NCBI RefSeq assembly: GCF_000241955.1
Contig: NC_016835.1
Coordinates: 372,001-436,000, forward strand
Origin: Rahnella aquatilis CIP 78.65 = ATCC 33071
Lineage (GTDB): Bacteria > Pseudomonadota > Gammaproteobacteria > Enterobacterales > Enterobacteriaceae
Direction: 5' to 3'
DNA length: 64,000 bases
Below are positions 17,930 to 27,860 of the stretch, piece by piece; the stretch's first letter is position 1; the number at the start of each line of letters is the position of its first letter. A program made the position numbers and the translations under genes. The notes below the pieces were generated by a model, which saw only the letters and a list, made by a program, of their open reading frames with translations, had not been told where the DNA came from and made no database searches.

Positions 17930-18619
17930 ATGATCGTCGTTAACCCGTCACTCGATCCGACGCTTGCCCGTATCGCCCCTGGCTTTCGCGTATTAAGTAT
18001 ATCGGCGCAGGCAGCGCCGATAATCAATCCTGCGCTCGCGCAGGAAACTTTGCAAAATGCCTGTCGTTTTGTGCTTGAGAATGATTTTTCCTGGACAGAT
18101 GAACATCTGAGCGCCTGGGGTGAAGTGTTTAAAGCCTTTGGCGCAAAACCTAAACGCACTCCCTGCTCTGCAGATGCTCTCAGAAAACGCGTACTCAAAG
18201 ACGGCACCATGCCTGCCATCGATCCGGTAGTGGATCTCTATAATGCGGTGAGTATTCAATACGCCATTCCGGTCGGCGGGGAAAATATTTCAGCCTACAT
18301 TGGACACCCGCTGCTGACCTTCGCCACAGGCAGCGAGCCGTTTGACACACTCAAAGCAGGAGAACCGGTGATGGAGTCACCTGACGCCGGTGAAGTGATC
18401 TGGCGAGATGACGCAGGCGTAACCTGCCGGCGCTGGAACTGGCGTCAGGGCATCAGAACCCGCCTCGACAGCGACGCGCAAAATATGTGGTTCATTCTCG
18501 AAAGCCTGCCAGCCATGCCGTTGCAGGCATTGCACGACGCCGGAGATATGTTAATTCACGGGCTTGAGCAGATGATGCCGGGCGTTCAAACCGATGTAAA
18601 ACTCATCACGCTGCCCTGA
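17930..18619 (+). CDS. B3/B4 domain-containing protein (PheRS beta-like)
   Basis: A 229-residue protein matching stand-alone B3/B4 domain proteins. Typical landmarks are the WGEVFKAFGAKPKRTPCS segment and DLYNAVSIQYAIPVGGENI. The domain in phenylalanyl-tRNA synthetase beta binds tRNA or edits mischarged tRNA, and free-standing versions are proposed to act on tRNA or nucleotides. No operon partner; the next gene is convergent. Confidence 0.85.
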   Translation: MIVVNPSLDPTLARIAPGFRVLSISAQAAPIINPALAQETLQNACRFVLENDFSWTDEHLSAWGEVFKAFGAKPKRTPCSADALRKRVLKDGTMPAIDPVVDLYNAVSIQYAIPVGGENISAYIGHPLLTFATGSEPFDTLKAGEPVMESPDAGEVIWRDDAGVTCRRWNWRQGIRTRLDSDAQNMWFILESLPAMPLQALHDAGDMLIHGLEQMMPGVQTDVKLITLP

Positions 18620-18631
18620 TCTGCCGGAGTC

Positions 18632-19030
18632 TTATTCTTTATCCAGCAGCGATGTGCCGTAAGAATTATCGATGGTACACAGCCAGCGACCGTCCGGTTC
18701 ATGGCGGAAAACATAGGTGGCGCGGCGGGTCGTGGTCACCTTGCCGCCCTGTCCGTCGGGGAAATGCAGCACCGTTTCCATGATCACCAGCGCATCGTCC
18801 GCTCCTTCAATCACCTGCATTTCACCCTGTTCTACCACCAGCTGATCCTGAAAATAATCTGAGATTGCGACAAAGGCTTTACGGATATCGGTTTTGCCTC
18901 GGGCAATCATGCCCGGTTTAATCACCAGCGCAGCATCTTCGGCATAATGCGCCATCAGTGCGTCAAAATCTCTGACTGATATGGCCTTGTCACAGGCTTC
19001 GATAACCTGGCGGATCGGGTGGGTACTCAT
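18632..19030 (-). CDS. NTF2-like/SnoaL-type domain protein
   Basis: A 132-residue cone-shaped NTF2-like protein. Characteristic segments are FDALMAHYAEDAALVIKPG and the closing WLCTIDNSYG. Family members range from ketosteroid-isomerase-like enzymes to polyketide cyclases, so activity cannot be assigned. Good Shine-Dalgarno (AGGAGATTAA). It lies 3 bases after the exporter gene on the same strand, so the two are co-transcribed. Confidence 0.8.
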   Translation of the reverse strand: MSTHPIRQVIEACDKAISVRDFDALMAHYAEDAALVIKPGMIARGKTDIRKAFVAISDYFQDQLVVEQGEMQVIEGADDALVIMETVLHFPDGQGGKVTTTRRATYVFRHEPDGRWLCTIDNSYGTSLLDKE

Positions 19031-19033
19031 GCG

Positions 19034-19759
19034 TTAATCTCCTTTTGCTGAATTCCAGAATAATGAGATCCCCGCCAGAAATAACAGGATGTCGATCAGG
19101 CGGTTAAAGTATGTCTCTGACATCTTAATAACAAATTTTTTGCCAATAAGCATCCCTGCCGCCAGCGTACTACCCACCAGCAAGCCGCTAAACAATACCG
19201 GCCACGGCATCGCACCAATCGCGCTGAACGTTGAGGCTTTGGCGAAATAAATCGCGAACGATGCAGCGGCTTCGGTGGAAAGCAACGCGCCTTTCACCAG
19301 CCCGAAGCCGGCGAAAACCGGGATGGTCAGCGGGCCGGTTGAAAATACCACACCGGTCAGAAACCCTGTCAGCGCGCCCGCCAGTGCCAGTTGCATACTG
19401 CTGAGGGTAAAAGCCCTGCAACGGGCATAATGTCGTAAAGGGATGAGCAGAAAGAAGAACGTACCGATACATATATTCGACAGTCTGGCAGGCATCTCCC
19501 ATAAGGTATTGGCACCGAGAATCGCTGCGGGAATGCCAGGCACGGCATACAGCAAGAACGCCCGAATGTTGATGTCTTTGCGCCAGAGGATCACGCGGGA
19601 GATGTTGCCGACAATGGCCGAAATCGCCATCACCGGAATGGCGGTTTTCGGGCCGAAAGTATACGTCAGCGCCGGCAATAACATGATGGAACTCCCGGTG
19701 CCGACAATGCCGCTGATAACTCCGGCCAGTATGCCCGTCAGGCCAATCACCACATACAT
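19034..19759 (-). CDS. TauE/SafE family anion exporter
   Basis: A 241-residue membrane protein with about eight helices. The family glycine motif occurs near the N-terminus (GVISGIVGTGSSIMLLP) and again mid-protein (GFLTGVVFSTGPL). The family moves sulfite, sulfonates or related organic anions. ATG at 19759 with the Shine-Dalgarno AAGGATAGG is preferred; a longer frame to 19864 would leave only 2 bases to the divergent LysR gene. It is divergent from the LysR regulator, its probable controller. Confidence 0.85.
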   Translation of the reverse strand: MYVVIGLTGILAGVISGIVGTGSSIMLLPALTYTFGPKTAIPVMAISAIVGNISRVILWRKDINIRAFLLYAVPGIPAAILGANTLWEMPARLSNICIGTFFFLLIPLRHYARCRAFTLSSMQLALAGALTGFLTGVVFSTGPLTIPVFAGFGLVKGALLSTEAAASFAIYFAKASTFSAIGAMPWPVLFSGLLVGSTLAAGMLIGKKFVIKMSETYFNRLIDILLFLAGISLFWNSAKGD

Positions 19760-19866
19760 CACGTTACCTATCCTTTTCTGAAAGAGAATGCGGGCGATGA
19801 TAGCGTTTAGAAAATGGCGTAACCCGTGATAAAAAGTCACATAATCGTGATTAAAAAGGAACAACC

Positions 19867-20757
19867 ATGCATGCCCTTCCCCCGATAACGGCCCTCCGCG
19901 CCTTTCTTGTCGCCTGTCATGCGGGCAGTTTTACCGCCGCAGCGCAGGAGTTATGCATCACGCACGGCGCGGTCAGCCGCCATATTCAGGTGGTGGAGAA
20001 ATGGTTTGGAGTGAATTTATTCAGTAAGGAAGGCCAGCGGCGGGTACCGACACCTTATGCGCTGAAGCTGGCGCGCGAGCTGGGCAGCGCGTTTGATACG
20101 CTGTCGGATATCGCCCTGCGTTACGGTAATGGCGGGCGTAATAATGTATTCAACGTCAGCGTGCCCACCACCATGAGCCTGAAATGGCTGCTGCCCCGCC
20201 TTGATGATTTTTATACGCAATTTCCTGAGGCTAATCTGCAAATCTCTACGGCCAATACCGAGCAGTTACACATTGTGGGGCATTACGATTTGCTGATCCG
20301 TCGTGAAACCGGTGCCACGGAATATTCCGCGATCCCTTTTCTGGCCGATACCCATTGCCTGATGGCTTCGCCGGCGCTGCTCGGACGTTTTCAACTGAAG
20401 ACACCGGAGGACGTGCTGAAATGTCCGCGCATTGAAACCCTTACCCGGCCAGGGCATTGGAATATGTGGCTGGCGGCGGCAGGGCTGGAGAAAACGCCGG
20501 TCAGCGGTTTGCGCCGTTATGACCATTTTCACGTTTCATTGCATGCCATGCTGGAAGGGATCGGCGTCGGGCTGGGGCCGGTCAGAACGCTGTCGGCAGA
20601 AATCCGTCGCGGGAATCTGGTGCTGTTGTTTCCGCAGATTACTGTCGCGCCCTGCCATTACCATGCCCTGACGCCAGCAGGCGTGCAGAAAACCCTGCTC
20701 CACCAGGCGTTTGAACGCTGGCTGGTGGCACAGGGAGAATGCGGTGATCAGTCGTAA
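19867..20757 (+). CDS. LysR family transcriptional regulator, GcvA-like
   Basis: A 296-residue regulator with an N-terminal winged helix ([21 protein letters not shown]) and a type 2 periplasmic-binding-like effector domain. Strong Shine-Dalgarno. It is divergent from the TauE/SafE gene, with about 107 bases between the start codons where the shared promoter must lie. Its 3' end overlaps the end of treF by 10 bases on the opposite strand, a convergent overlap. Confidence 0.9.
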   Translation: MHALPPITALRAFLVACHAGSFTAAAQELCITHGAVSRHIQVVEKWFGVNLFSKEGQRRVPTPYALKLARELGSAFDTLSDIALRYGNGGRNNVFNVSVPTTMSLKWLLPRLDDFYTQFPEANLQISTANTEQLHIVGHYDLLIRRETGATEYSAIPFLADTHCLMASPALLGRFQLKTPEDVLKCPRIETLTRPGHWNMWLAAAGLEKTPVSGLRRYDHFHVSLHAMLEGIGVGLGPVRTLSAEIRRGNLVLLFPQITVAPCHYHALTPAGVQKTLLHQAFERWLVAQGECGDQS

Positions 20758-22418
20758 TTCTCACCGTATAAGCCAATAAGTCGCCGCACGACGCCATTGG
20801 TCCAGCCGAAGCCATCCTGCAGCGGATATTCCCCGCCGCCCCCTTCGCGCGGGGTGCCACCGGATATGTGGTATTTTTCGATCAGTTTATGGTGTTGCTG
20901 ATAATACTGATTCACCGTTTTCAGCCAGTTACGGGCAATTTCATCGCCCAGCACATCATTGCCGTATTGCTTAAAGCCCTGAATCGCCATCCATTGCAGC
21001 GGTGCCCAGCCGTTAGGTTTATCCCACTGTTCACCGGTTTCATATTCCGTCGCCATGATGCCGCCCGGCGTAAGCAAGCGTGCGCGCACGACCTCCGACA
21101 GGCGTTCAGCCTGATAATGGCTGGCCAGCCCGACATACAGCGGCACCACGCTGGCGGCGGAAAACAGTGCCATTTGCTGACGGTGCCAGTCGTAATCGCG
21201 GAAACAGCCTTCGTTGTCATCCCACAGATAACGGTTGATGGCCTCGCGGCGCGTTTCGGCTTTGCGGCGGAATAACGTTTCGGTGATTTTATCTCCCTTA
21301 AGCCCGGAAATATTGGCGATGGCACTTTCCAGCTTGTGGAGAAACGCGTTCAGATCCACCGGAATAAATTGCGTGGTACGGATACTGGCGAGACGATGAC
21401 CGTCACGCAACCAGCGCGACGAATAATCCCAGCCGGATTCCGCCCCCGCGCGTAAATCACGATAAACCTCGTTGGCTGGCCGCCCGGACTGCCTGGCGGT
21501 TTCCACATCTTCGCGCCACGACTCATCGCGCGGCGTGTCCCTGTCATCCCAGTAACGGTTAAGCAGCGTGCCGTCCGGCAGGCAAACCGCATGACGGTAA
21601 GCCTGATTCGGCGCGAGAGACTCTGCCCCATCCATCCAGAACTCATATTCCATTTTCAGATGGTCGAGATAGCGCCTCGCCCCGCGTACACCGTCTTCTT
21701 CAAACAGTTCGACCATCAGCGCAAATACCGGGGGTTGCGACCGGCTCAGGTAATACGTGCGGTTGCCGTTCGGAATATGACCGTACATCTCGATGATCCA
21801 GGCGAAATTATCTGCCATGGTGCGCAACAGATCATTACGGCCACTTTCCGCCAGCCCTAACATCGAAAAGTAAGAATCCCAGTAATAGGTCTCGCTGAAA
21901 CGCCCGCCCGGCACCACATAGGCCTGGGGCAAAGGCATCAGTGATGACCATGGCACATGGTCTTCCGGCTGGCGCGTCAGCACCGGCCACAGTTTATCGA
22001 TGTGTTCTTTCAGCGAATCGCCGGGGTCGGACACGTATTCGTCATCGCGGTGTTCAGGCAGCCAGAAATGCGCGTCCACAAACCGTTTCAGGTCAAAGCC
22101 CGGATGTTTTTTTATCCGGCGATAACGCAACAGAATGTCCAGCGGATCCATCTTCGGCGGGCAGTCGGGGAAGGTTTTGCTGTCCTCGAAAAGCCCTGAA
22201 GATTGCACACTGGTAAACAATTCCAGATAACGGTCAGCGGGCGTTAAGGCATCCGAAGGCGGCAAACCTTCGATCATCTCTGGTTCCGGTTCCGCATCCA
22301 TCATCCGGTCAAGGATCAGTTCAATCGGCTCGAGCTCGGTCAGACGAGTCTCTTCGCTATCAGCGTTTTCGCTGTCAAACATTGCGTTTTGGTTCGTCTG
22401 GTATTTTGCATTTTGCAT
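20748..22418 (-). CDS. treF: Cytoplasmic trehalase
   Basis: A 556-residue GH37 trehalase aligned along its length with E. coli TreF. Trehalase signature 1 is [15 protein letters not shown] and signature 2 is [12 protein letters not shown]; the Gly-rich [17 protein letters not shown] is near the C-terminus. It hydrolyses trehalose to two glucose. There is no signal peptide, as expected. ATG at 22418 is preferred over the upstream TTG at 22427. It follows otsA by 28 bases, so synthesis and breakdown genes are probably one transcript. Confidence 0.97.
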   Translation of the reverse strand: MQNAKYQTNQNAMFDSENADSEETRLTELEPIELILDRMMDAEPEPEMIEGLPPSDALTPADRYLELFTSVQSSGLFEDSKTFPDCPPKMDPLDILLRYRRIKKHPGFDLKRFVDAHFWLPEHRDDEYVSDPGDSLKEHIDKLWPVLTRQPEDHVPWSSLMPLPQAYVVPGGRFSETYYWDSYFSMLGLAESGRNDLLRTMADNFAWIIEMYGHIPNGNRTYYLSRSQPPVFALMVELFEEDGVRGARRYLDHLKMEYEFWMDGAESLAPNQAYRHAVCLPDGTLLNRYWDDRDTPRDESWREDVETARQSGRPANEVYRDLRAGAESGWDYSSRWLRDGHRLASIRTTQFIPVDLNAFLHKLESAIANISGLKGDKITETLFRRKAETRREAINRYLWDDNEGCFRDYDWHRQQMALFSAASVVPLYVGLASHYQAERLSEVVRARLLTPGGIMATEYETGEQWDKPNGWAPLQWMAIQGFKQYGNDVLGDEIARNWLKTVNQYYQQHHKLIEKYHISGGTPREGGGGEYPLQDGFGWTNGVVRRLIGLYGENYD

Positions 22419-22446
22419 ATGCTGCAAGCCTCTTGCTTATAAAAAT

Positions 22447-23853
22447 TTACACGACGGCGCGGTGTTTTTCACCGTGTGGCGAAACGGCGTATAAATCGCG
22501 CAAATAGGTTTCGCCCCAGTTCGCAATGTCATTTTTGCGCAACACCGCCATCATGTCATTATAACGCTCAAGCCGCTCTTCCAGCGGCATGGTCAGTGCT
22601 TTATCCAGCGCCGCCGCCACGTCATCACGGTCATAAGGGTTGACGATCAGCGCCGACGTAAGTTCATTCGCCGCACCGGCAAATTGTGACAAAACAAGAA
22701 CGCCGGGATCTTGCGGATCCTGCGCGGCAACATACTCTTTCGCCACCAGATTCATGCCATCACGCAGTGGCGTGACCAGCCCGACATCCGTCAGACGGAA
22801 TAATTTCATCAGCAGGCTGCGCTGGAAATGCTGGTTGAGGTAAAACAGCGGCGTCTGGTTGATGCCACCGTATTTACCGTTGATGCGGCCCACTTCGGTT
22901 TCCAACTGATGACGGAGTTCCTGATAGGCCTGCACGTCGCCGCGTGATGTCGGGGCGATTTGCGAATAACGCACTTTACCGCGATGCTGCGGGAATTTTT
23001 CCAGTAATGCCTCAAACGCCAGAAAACGTTCCGGCAGTCCTTTGGTGTAATCGAGACGTTCGCAGGAAATGATGTTCTTCGATTCACGAATTTCCCGTTC
23101 CATCGCCGCCATTTTCGGTGGCAGCGGGCCTTCGGCCATTTCCCGGATGCTTTCCGGCGCAATGCTGATCGGGTATACGCCGGTGGCAAAGGTTTTGCCA
23201 AACGCCTGATGCTGATGCGCGTCGCAATCTTTAATATCGGTCAGCGCCTTAAGATTATCCAGAAACGCCAGGCGGTCACCTTCGGTCTGGAAGCCCAGCA
23301 AATCATACTCACACATCATCTCGAGTAATTCATCGTGGGTCGGCACCGCATTGAAGATTTCCGGGGTCGGGAACGGAATATGCAGGAAGAAACCAATGCG
23401 GTTTTTGACGCCGAGTTTGCGCAGCGCAGCGGCAAACGGCAGTAAATGATAATCGTGGATCCACAAGATATCGTCTGCTTTGATGAGCGGCTGCAATCTT
23501 TTCGCCAGCATATCATTGACCCGGCAGTAGCCGTCCCAGGCTTCGCGCTGGAAATCCACCAGATCGATACGATAATGAAGGGCTGGCCAAAGTACGGCAT
23601 TGGAAAACTGACAGTAATACAGATCGTAATCATTTTGATTGAGCGGAACCGAAGCGTAAGTAATGCCATCATCTTCAGTCAGATTCAGGTCATCCTCTTC
23701 TTCGCCCGATATTTCACTTATCTCACCATTCCAGCCAAACCAGAGGCCTGAAGTATTTTTCAGCGCATCCAGAATGCCCACGGCCAGTCCGCCAGCGGAT
23801 TTGGAACCGTCAGGAATGGCAATTCGGTTAGAAACAACAACCAGGCGACTCAT
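22447..23853 (-). CDS. otsA: Trehalose-6-phosphate synthase
   Basis: A 468-residue GT20 glycosyltransferase ([12 protein letters not shown] start, [14 protein letters not shown], and the nucleotide-binding [13 protein letters not shown]). It joins UDP-glucose and glucose-6-phosphate, providing trehalose as an osmoprotectant and stress sugar. Strong Shine-Dalgarno (AAGGAG). Its ATG overlaps the otsB stop by 4 bases (ATGA), so the two are translationally coupled. Confidence 0.98.
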   Translation of the reverse strand: MSRLVVVSNRIAIPDGSKSAGGLAVGILDALKNTSGLWFGWNGEISEISGEEEDDLNLTEDDGITYASVPLNQNDYDLYYCQFSNAVLWPALHYRIDLVDFQREAWDGYCRVNDMLAKRLQPLIKADDILWIHDYHLLPFAAALRKLGVKNRIGFFLHIPFPTPEIFNAVPTHDELLEMMCEYDLLGFQTEGDRLAFLDNLKALTDIKDCDAHQHQAFGKTFATGVYPISIAPESIREMAEGPLPPKMAAMEREIRESKNIISCERLDYTKGLPERFLAFEALLEKFPQHRGKVRYSQIAPTSRGDVQAYQELRHQLETEVGRINGKYGGINQTPLFYLNQHFQRSLLMKLFRLTDVGLVTPLRDGMNLVAKEYVAAQDPQDPGVLVLSQFAGAANELTSALIVNPYDRDDVAAALDKALTMPLEERLERYNDMMAVLRKNDIANWGETYLRDLYAVSPHGEKHRAVV

Positions 23854-24644
23854 AATTCGGACTCCTTCTTAAATGTTAATGTGTGACGTTGTAACGCCTC
23901 AATCCAACGGTAAACGTCGCGAACGGTTTTGACGCGATACTGCGCGAGACTTGAACCTTCGCCGACTTTCACCGAGATCCCCTGCATGGCGTTAACCACT
24001 TCAAACCCCTTTTCATCGGTCAGGTCATCCCCGACGAATACCGGAATGCGTCCGGAAAATGGCGTCTGTTGCATAAATGTATAAATCGCTGCGCCTTTGT
24101 CTTTTCCACGGGGTTTGATCTCAAGAACGCATTTACCGGGCTGAAGTACCAGCTCAGGGAATTTTGCTACCACGGATTCCGCCAGCGCTAATACCTGCTG
24201 CTGATGCAGCATCGCCTGACGATAATGCAGGGCAAAAGCCATGCCTTTGGTTTCGAGCAAAGTTCCTGGCAACGCGGCCATGCCTGCTTCAAGGGTCTGT
24301 TGCACTTCTTGTGCCACATTAGCGGGTAAGGTTACGCGGTGCAGGGTGCCGCTGCCGTCGCGCATTTCTGCCCCGTGTACGCCTGCCGCAGGGAGTTCCA
24401 GCGGACTGACCAGCTGATCGAGCTGTTCCACCGGACGTCCCGAAACCAGCGCCAGCGCACCGGAAGAGGCCGCAAACAGCGTTTGCAGGTGATCACGAAC
24501 TTCAGCGGGGATCGTGACGGCATCGGGTTCAGATCGGATTTCAGCAAGTGTGCCATCGACATCGAAAAAGAAGGCGTATTGGCGACTATCCAATACAGGG
24601 AGAAGCGGTGTCTCAGTCGTATTTTCCTGAATTTCTGCGGTCAA
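23850..24644 (-). CDS. otsB: Trehalose-6-phosphate phosphatase
   Basis: A 264-residue HAD-superfamily phosphatase. Motif I is FFDVDGTLAEI near residue 30; later PRGKDKGAAI and VFVGDDLTDEKGFE carry the metal-binding Asp residues. It completes trehalose synthesis. The start is TTG, eight bases after a strong AAGGAG; no ATG is available nearby. First gene of otsB-otsA-treF. Confidence 0.96.
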   Translation of the reverse strand: MTAEIQENTTETPLLPVLDSRQYAFFFDVDGTLAEIRSEPDAVTIPAEVRDHLQTLFAASSGALALVSGRPVEQLDQLVSPLELPAAGVHGAEMRDGSGTLHRVTLPANVAQEVQQTLEAGMAALPGTLLETKGMAFALHYRQAMLHQQQVLALAESVVAKFPELVLQPGKCVLEIKPRGKDKGAAIYTFMQQTPFSGRIPVFVGDDLTDEKGFEVVNAMQGISVKVGEGSSLAQYRVKTVRDVYRWIEALQRHTLTFKKESEL

Positions 24645-24801
24645 AATGACTCTCCTTTTAATCAGTTACAACTCAACGCATCATTGCGTTGAAAACCTCT
24701 TGAATGAATTATCAATAGGTAAATATAACCCTGAATGAGAGCCTTGCAGCGATTATCAGAATAATCCAGACCCTGGCAGGTGGTCATTCCCGCAGGAAAA
24801 T

Positions 24802-24827
24802 AGCCGGACAGCATTCGCTGACCGGCT
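24802..24827 (-). terminator. Terminator-like hairpin after kdgM
   Basis: AGCCGG/CCGGCT with further inner pairing (CAGC/GCTG). On the minus strand it is followed by ATTTTCC, 30 bases after the kdgM stop. Confidence 0.55.
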
Positions 24828-24856
24828 GACAGACGTCACACCGTAATGTGATAACA

Positions 24857-25537
24857 TCAGAAATTATATTGGATCCCTAAACGTAAACGGGTTTGCCTTT
24901 CGTCGGTGGTTTTCCTGACAGAAACATCACCAATCTCGGCATAAGGTGTCCATTGTTTATTAATATTATACGCGACCTTTAAATTCTGCTCATAATCCCA
25001 TTTGTCGTTGTCATACAGGATCTGATCGCTGTGTTTATAAATGTAGTTATATTCAAACCGCCAGTCAGCCATTTTATAACCCAGCCATATTTCGCCGCGA
25101 TTGGTTTTACGGTCTTCGGTATTTTCTTTGGTATAACGGGTATATTCATAACGATAACGGGCGTTGAAATAAATGCCGCTGTCAAAAGTATATCCCGCCG
25201 TTAAAAAGGGTTTATAGATACTGCTGTCAGAACTGGACTCCAGCGTGAATCCCGGCTGGACGAACACTTCTGGCGTCACTTTAACCTGATAGCTGATGGT
25301 GCTTTCTGTACCATTATCTACCAGATTATTAAAGGGTTTATTCTCATTATCACCACCGGATTTCCATTTGGCCTCCAGCGAGAAACCGAACCCGTTGGCA
25401 AAGCGGTGCGAGACCAGCGCCCTGTCTTTATGTTGCTTACTGTCATCGAGCCATTCGTGGCGAAGGTCAATTGTGACGGCCTGACTGCTGGCGCTGGCCA
25501 GCAGTAAACCGCAGATCATCAGTCTGCTATTTTTCAT
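24857..25537 (-). CDS. kdgM: Oligogalacturonate-specific outer-membrane porin
   Basis: A 226-residue KdgM-family porin: signal peptide to SSQA, then VTIDLRHEWLDDSKQHKDR and a small barrel ending RLRLGIQYNF with a terminal Phe. KdgM lets oligogalacturonides cross the outer membrane in pectinolytic enterobacteria. ATG at 25537 is used; the longer frame would need a TTG. It is the last gene of togT-pelX-kdgM, 68 bases after pelX. Confidence 0.93.
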   Translation of the reverse strand: MKNSRLMICGLLLASASSQAVTIDLRHEWLDDSKQHKDRALVSHRFANGFGFSLEAKWKSGGDNENKPFNNLVDNGTESTISYQVKVTPEVFVQPGFTLESSSDSSIYKPFLTAGYTFDSGIYFNARYRYEYTRYTKENTEDRKTNRGEIWLGYKMADWRFEYNYIYKHSDQILYDNDKWDYEQNLKVAYNINKQWTPYAEIGDVSVRKTTDERQTRLRLGIQYNF

Positions 25538-25605
25538 TTTTATCAATCCCAGAGATATTGAGTAGTATAATTTTAAGTTAAAGGCTTACTGTTAATGACG
25601 CTGCT

Positions 25606-27774
25606 TTATTTGTTTTTCAAAAAGTCAGCGTAATTAAATCCACCGTCAGAAAGACGGGTTATCGGATCCGGTAATCGCAGAGAAATATAATCTCCCGGTT
25701 TAATTTCCTGATGCCTGTTATTCACCGTTTTGTGGTCAGTGTAAAAATAATTACTGTTATCCACATTGCCGGTGACGGCATCGTCATACTTCCCTGCCGT
25801 GGTGCGCAGCGAAATGTTGTCCCTGAACGTGCCCTGCTTGTCGGCCGTGGTGTAAGGCGATGGGCGGAACAGGAAGTTGAAGCGTTTGTTATCGACAGCG
25901 CGGTTGTCTTCGATAACCAGCGCGCCCGGGTTGAAGTTGTCGGTAAAGCCGTCCATGCCGTTGCCGACCGCGACGTTGTGGCGCACCACATGGCCGACCG
26001 GTAATCCTTCGCCGCCCAGTTTGAAACCGTTGCTGCCATTGTTTACCGACAGGCTGTTCTCAAGGGTGACACTGCCGTTCGGGCCGTCTTCGATTTTGTT
26101 GAACAGGTCAAAACCGTCGTCAATGTTGTCGTGGGAATAACAGTTCACCAGCCGGTTACCCTCACCCACGCGCATTTTGACGGCAAATCCGTCGGCGTTT
26201 TTGCGCCCCGGATCCTGATTCCCCCAGGATTCAGAATTGCTGATGAGATTGTGGCTGGCCCATAATGCCCGCCCGATGCCGTCCGGCGACGCCACCCAGA
26301 TCCCGGTATCGTCGGCGTGATGCGCCTTAACGCGGTCGATATGGTTATAGCTTCCTGCAACATGAAAACTTTTTTGTGTGACGGTAATCCCCTGAATATT
26401 CCAGTAGCTGGCATTGAGTGTCAGGCCGTTAAACACCACGTTGTCGCCCTGCGCACGCAGTGTTTTCCGGTTCTTGCCGGTACCGCTGGCGGTTGCCGGG
26501 ATCAGGCTTGCCGGGTAATCGCCCTCTGCCAGCCACAGCGTACCGCCCGGCGCTAAAAGATTAACCGCACTGTCAAAATCCAGCGGGTGTTCAGCCGAGC
26601 CGTCATTACCTGCCGCGCCAGCCGGAGAAACATACAAGTGGTCAGGATTGCTGACCAGTGCCATATTCACCTGGAATTCCTGCATTACCGGTTTACCGTC
26701 CGCCGGTGTGTAGGTTATTTTCAGCGCCGTCACCGGTTGTTCCGCATGAAACGGAACCGCGACCACTTCACCGCCGCGTACCGTTATTTGCGACAACAGC
26801 GGTTTGCCATTCTGATCAATCTGCACCTTTCCGTCGCCGTTAGTCCGTAACTGGAACACGCTGTCGCGGCGGGCAATGACCGGCGATGACATCACCTCAA
26901 TGCGCGCATTAAGTGACGGTGTCACATAAGGTGCGGAGGGCTGAACATGCGCTTCGCTGAGTGTCAGCCTGGCGTGTTCAACCGTCATTTTGGCATTGCG
27001 CGAGGCGAAGAAACCGACGTAATACCCGGTTTTGTCCAGTTGGGTCACGCTGTCCGCATGCTGCACGGATTTGCTTACCCACTGATCGCTGCCCTGTGGC
27101 GCATAGGCGACGGTAAAACCCGTGTCCGTGCGGGTCAGTCGCAGCGAAAAACGCGCCGGCGTACTCAGCGGATGATAGCTTTCACGCACTATGCCGATGC
27201 CGGTATTTCCCCAGGGTTGCTGTACGCCCTGCCGGGCAATCAGCGCCAGTACCGGCGGTTTATCACCGATGGCCATGATGCTGTTCATTACCATATTTGA
27301 TGCGGCCGGTAACTCCTCAATGCCCGGTTTAGTCACCGGCTCACGCGGATTGCCCAGAATATCGCGTACCAGTAATCCGGCCCCTTCCTGCCCGGCCGGT
27401 TTCGCGCCATTTTCTGGCCCGAACTGATTGAGCGTGATCTCTGCTTCAAGCTGGAAATTCACGTCTGCCGGTAAGCGGGTATAAAAAAAGGTTAAGCCGT
27501 CGTGGCTGTTACCGATTTTGCCGCCACGGCTTTCAAGTGTGAACGGGGTACTGAGCACGGTGCCTGTCGCCGGAACAGCTTTGCCCCCTGCCAGCAAGGT
27601 TTCGTTCATGCCGATTTTCTCAGGCAGAACGTTGGTGGCGAAATTGACGTCGGTTGACTGGCCAAAAGTCATGCTGTGCCAGACCAGTTTGCCGCTATCA
27701 GGCAAGGTAACCGCCAGGCATTGTGCGCTTATCCCGAGGGTGAGCGCGGTAATCACAAATTTTGATGCCCACAT
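25606..27774 (-). CDS. pelX: Exo-type pectate lyase (PL9, pectate disaccharide-lyase)
   Basis: A 722-residue protein with a Sec signal peptide (MWASKFVITALTLGISAQCLA), an N-terminal beta-sandwich-like region, and a C-terminal right-handed parallel beta-helix from about residue 370 (LYVSPAGAAGNDGSAEHPLDF opens it). It matches PelX, the periplasmic enzyme releasing unsaturated digalacturonate from pectate chain ends. The longer frame from 27960 is rejected because it overlaps togT. It lies between the transporter and porin genes of the same pathway. Confidence 0.9.
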   Translation of the reverse strand: MWASKFVITALTLGISAQCLAVTLPDSGKLVWHSMTFGQSTDVNFATNVLPEKIGMNETLLAGGKAVPATGTVLSTPFTLESRGGKIGNSHDGLTFFYTRLPADVNFQLEAEITLNQFGPENGAKPAGQEGAGLLVRDILGNPREPVTKPGIEELPAASNMVMNSIMAIGDKPPVLALIARQGVQQPWGNTGIGIVRESYHPLSTPARFSLRLTRTDTGFTVAYAPQGSDQWVSKSVQHADSVTQLDKTGYYVGFFASRNAKMTVEHARLTLSEAHVQPSAPYVTPSLNARIEVMSSPVIARRDSVFQLRTNGDGKVQIDQNGKPLLSQITVRGGEVVAVPFHAEQPVTALKITYTPADGKPVMQEFQVNMALVSNPDHLYVSPAGAAGNDGSAEHPLDFDSAVNLLAPGGTLWLAEGDYPASLIPATASGTGKNRKTLRAQGDNVVFNGLTLNASYWNIQGITVTQKSFHVAGSYNHIDRVKAHHADDTGIWVASPDGIGRALWASHNLISNSESWGNQDPGRKNADGFAVKMRVGEGNRLVNCYSHDNIDDGFDLFNKIEDGPNGSVTLENSLSVNNGSNGFKLGGEGLPVGHVVRHNVAVGNGMDGFTDNFNPGALVIEDNRAVDNKRFNFLFRPSPYTTADKQGTFRDNISLRTTAGKYDDAVTGNVDNSNYFYTDHKTVNNRHQEIKPGDYISLRLPDPITRLSDGGFNYADFLKNK

Positions 27775-27806
27775 AATCGTTCTTATCCTAAAAACGTGAG
27801 GGGTCG

Positions 27807-27826
27807 CTGGCCGGTGCCCCGGCCAG
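27807..27826. other. Intercistronic stem-loop between togT and pelX
   Basis: CTGGCCGG pairs perfectly with CCGGCCAG around TGCC in the 86-base gap between the two genes. No T tract follows on either strand, so it probably sets relative mRNA stability. Confidence 0.6.
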
Positions 27827-27860
27827 TCGGAAAATGGAAAATACACAGAGAAATCAGGTG

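Noticed and set aside
17695..18219. A 174-codon minus-strand ORF opposite the B3/B4 gene, whose last ~60 residues look protein-like.
   Set aside because: Most of it is antisense to a well-supported gene; the possible internal start at 17895 has no good Shine-Dalgarno, and no family is recognised.
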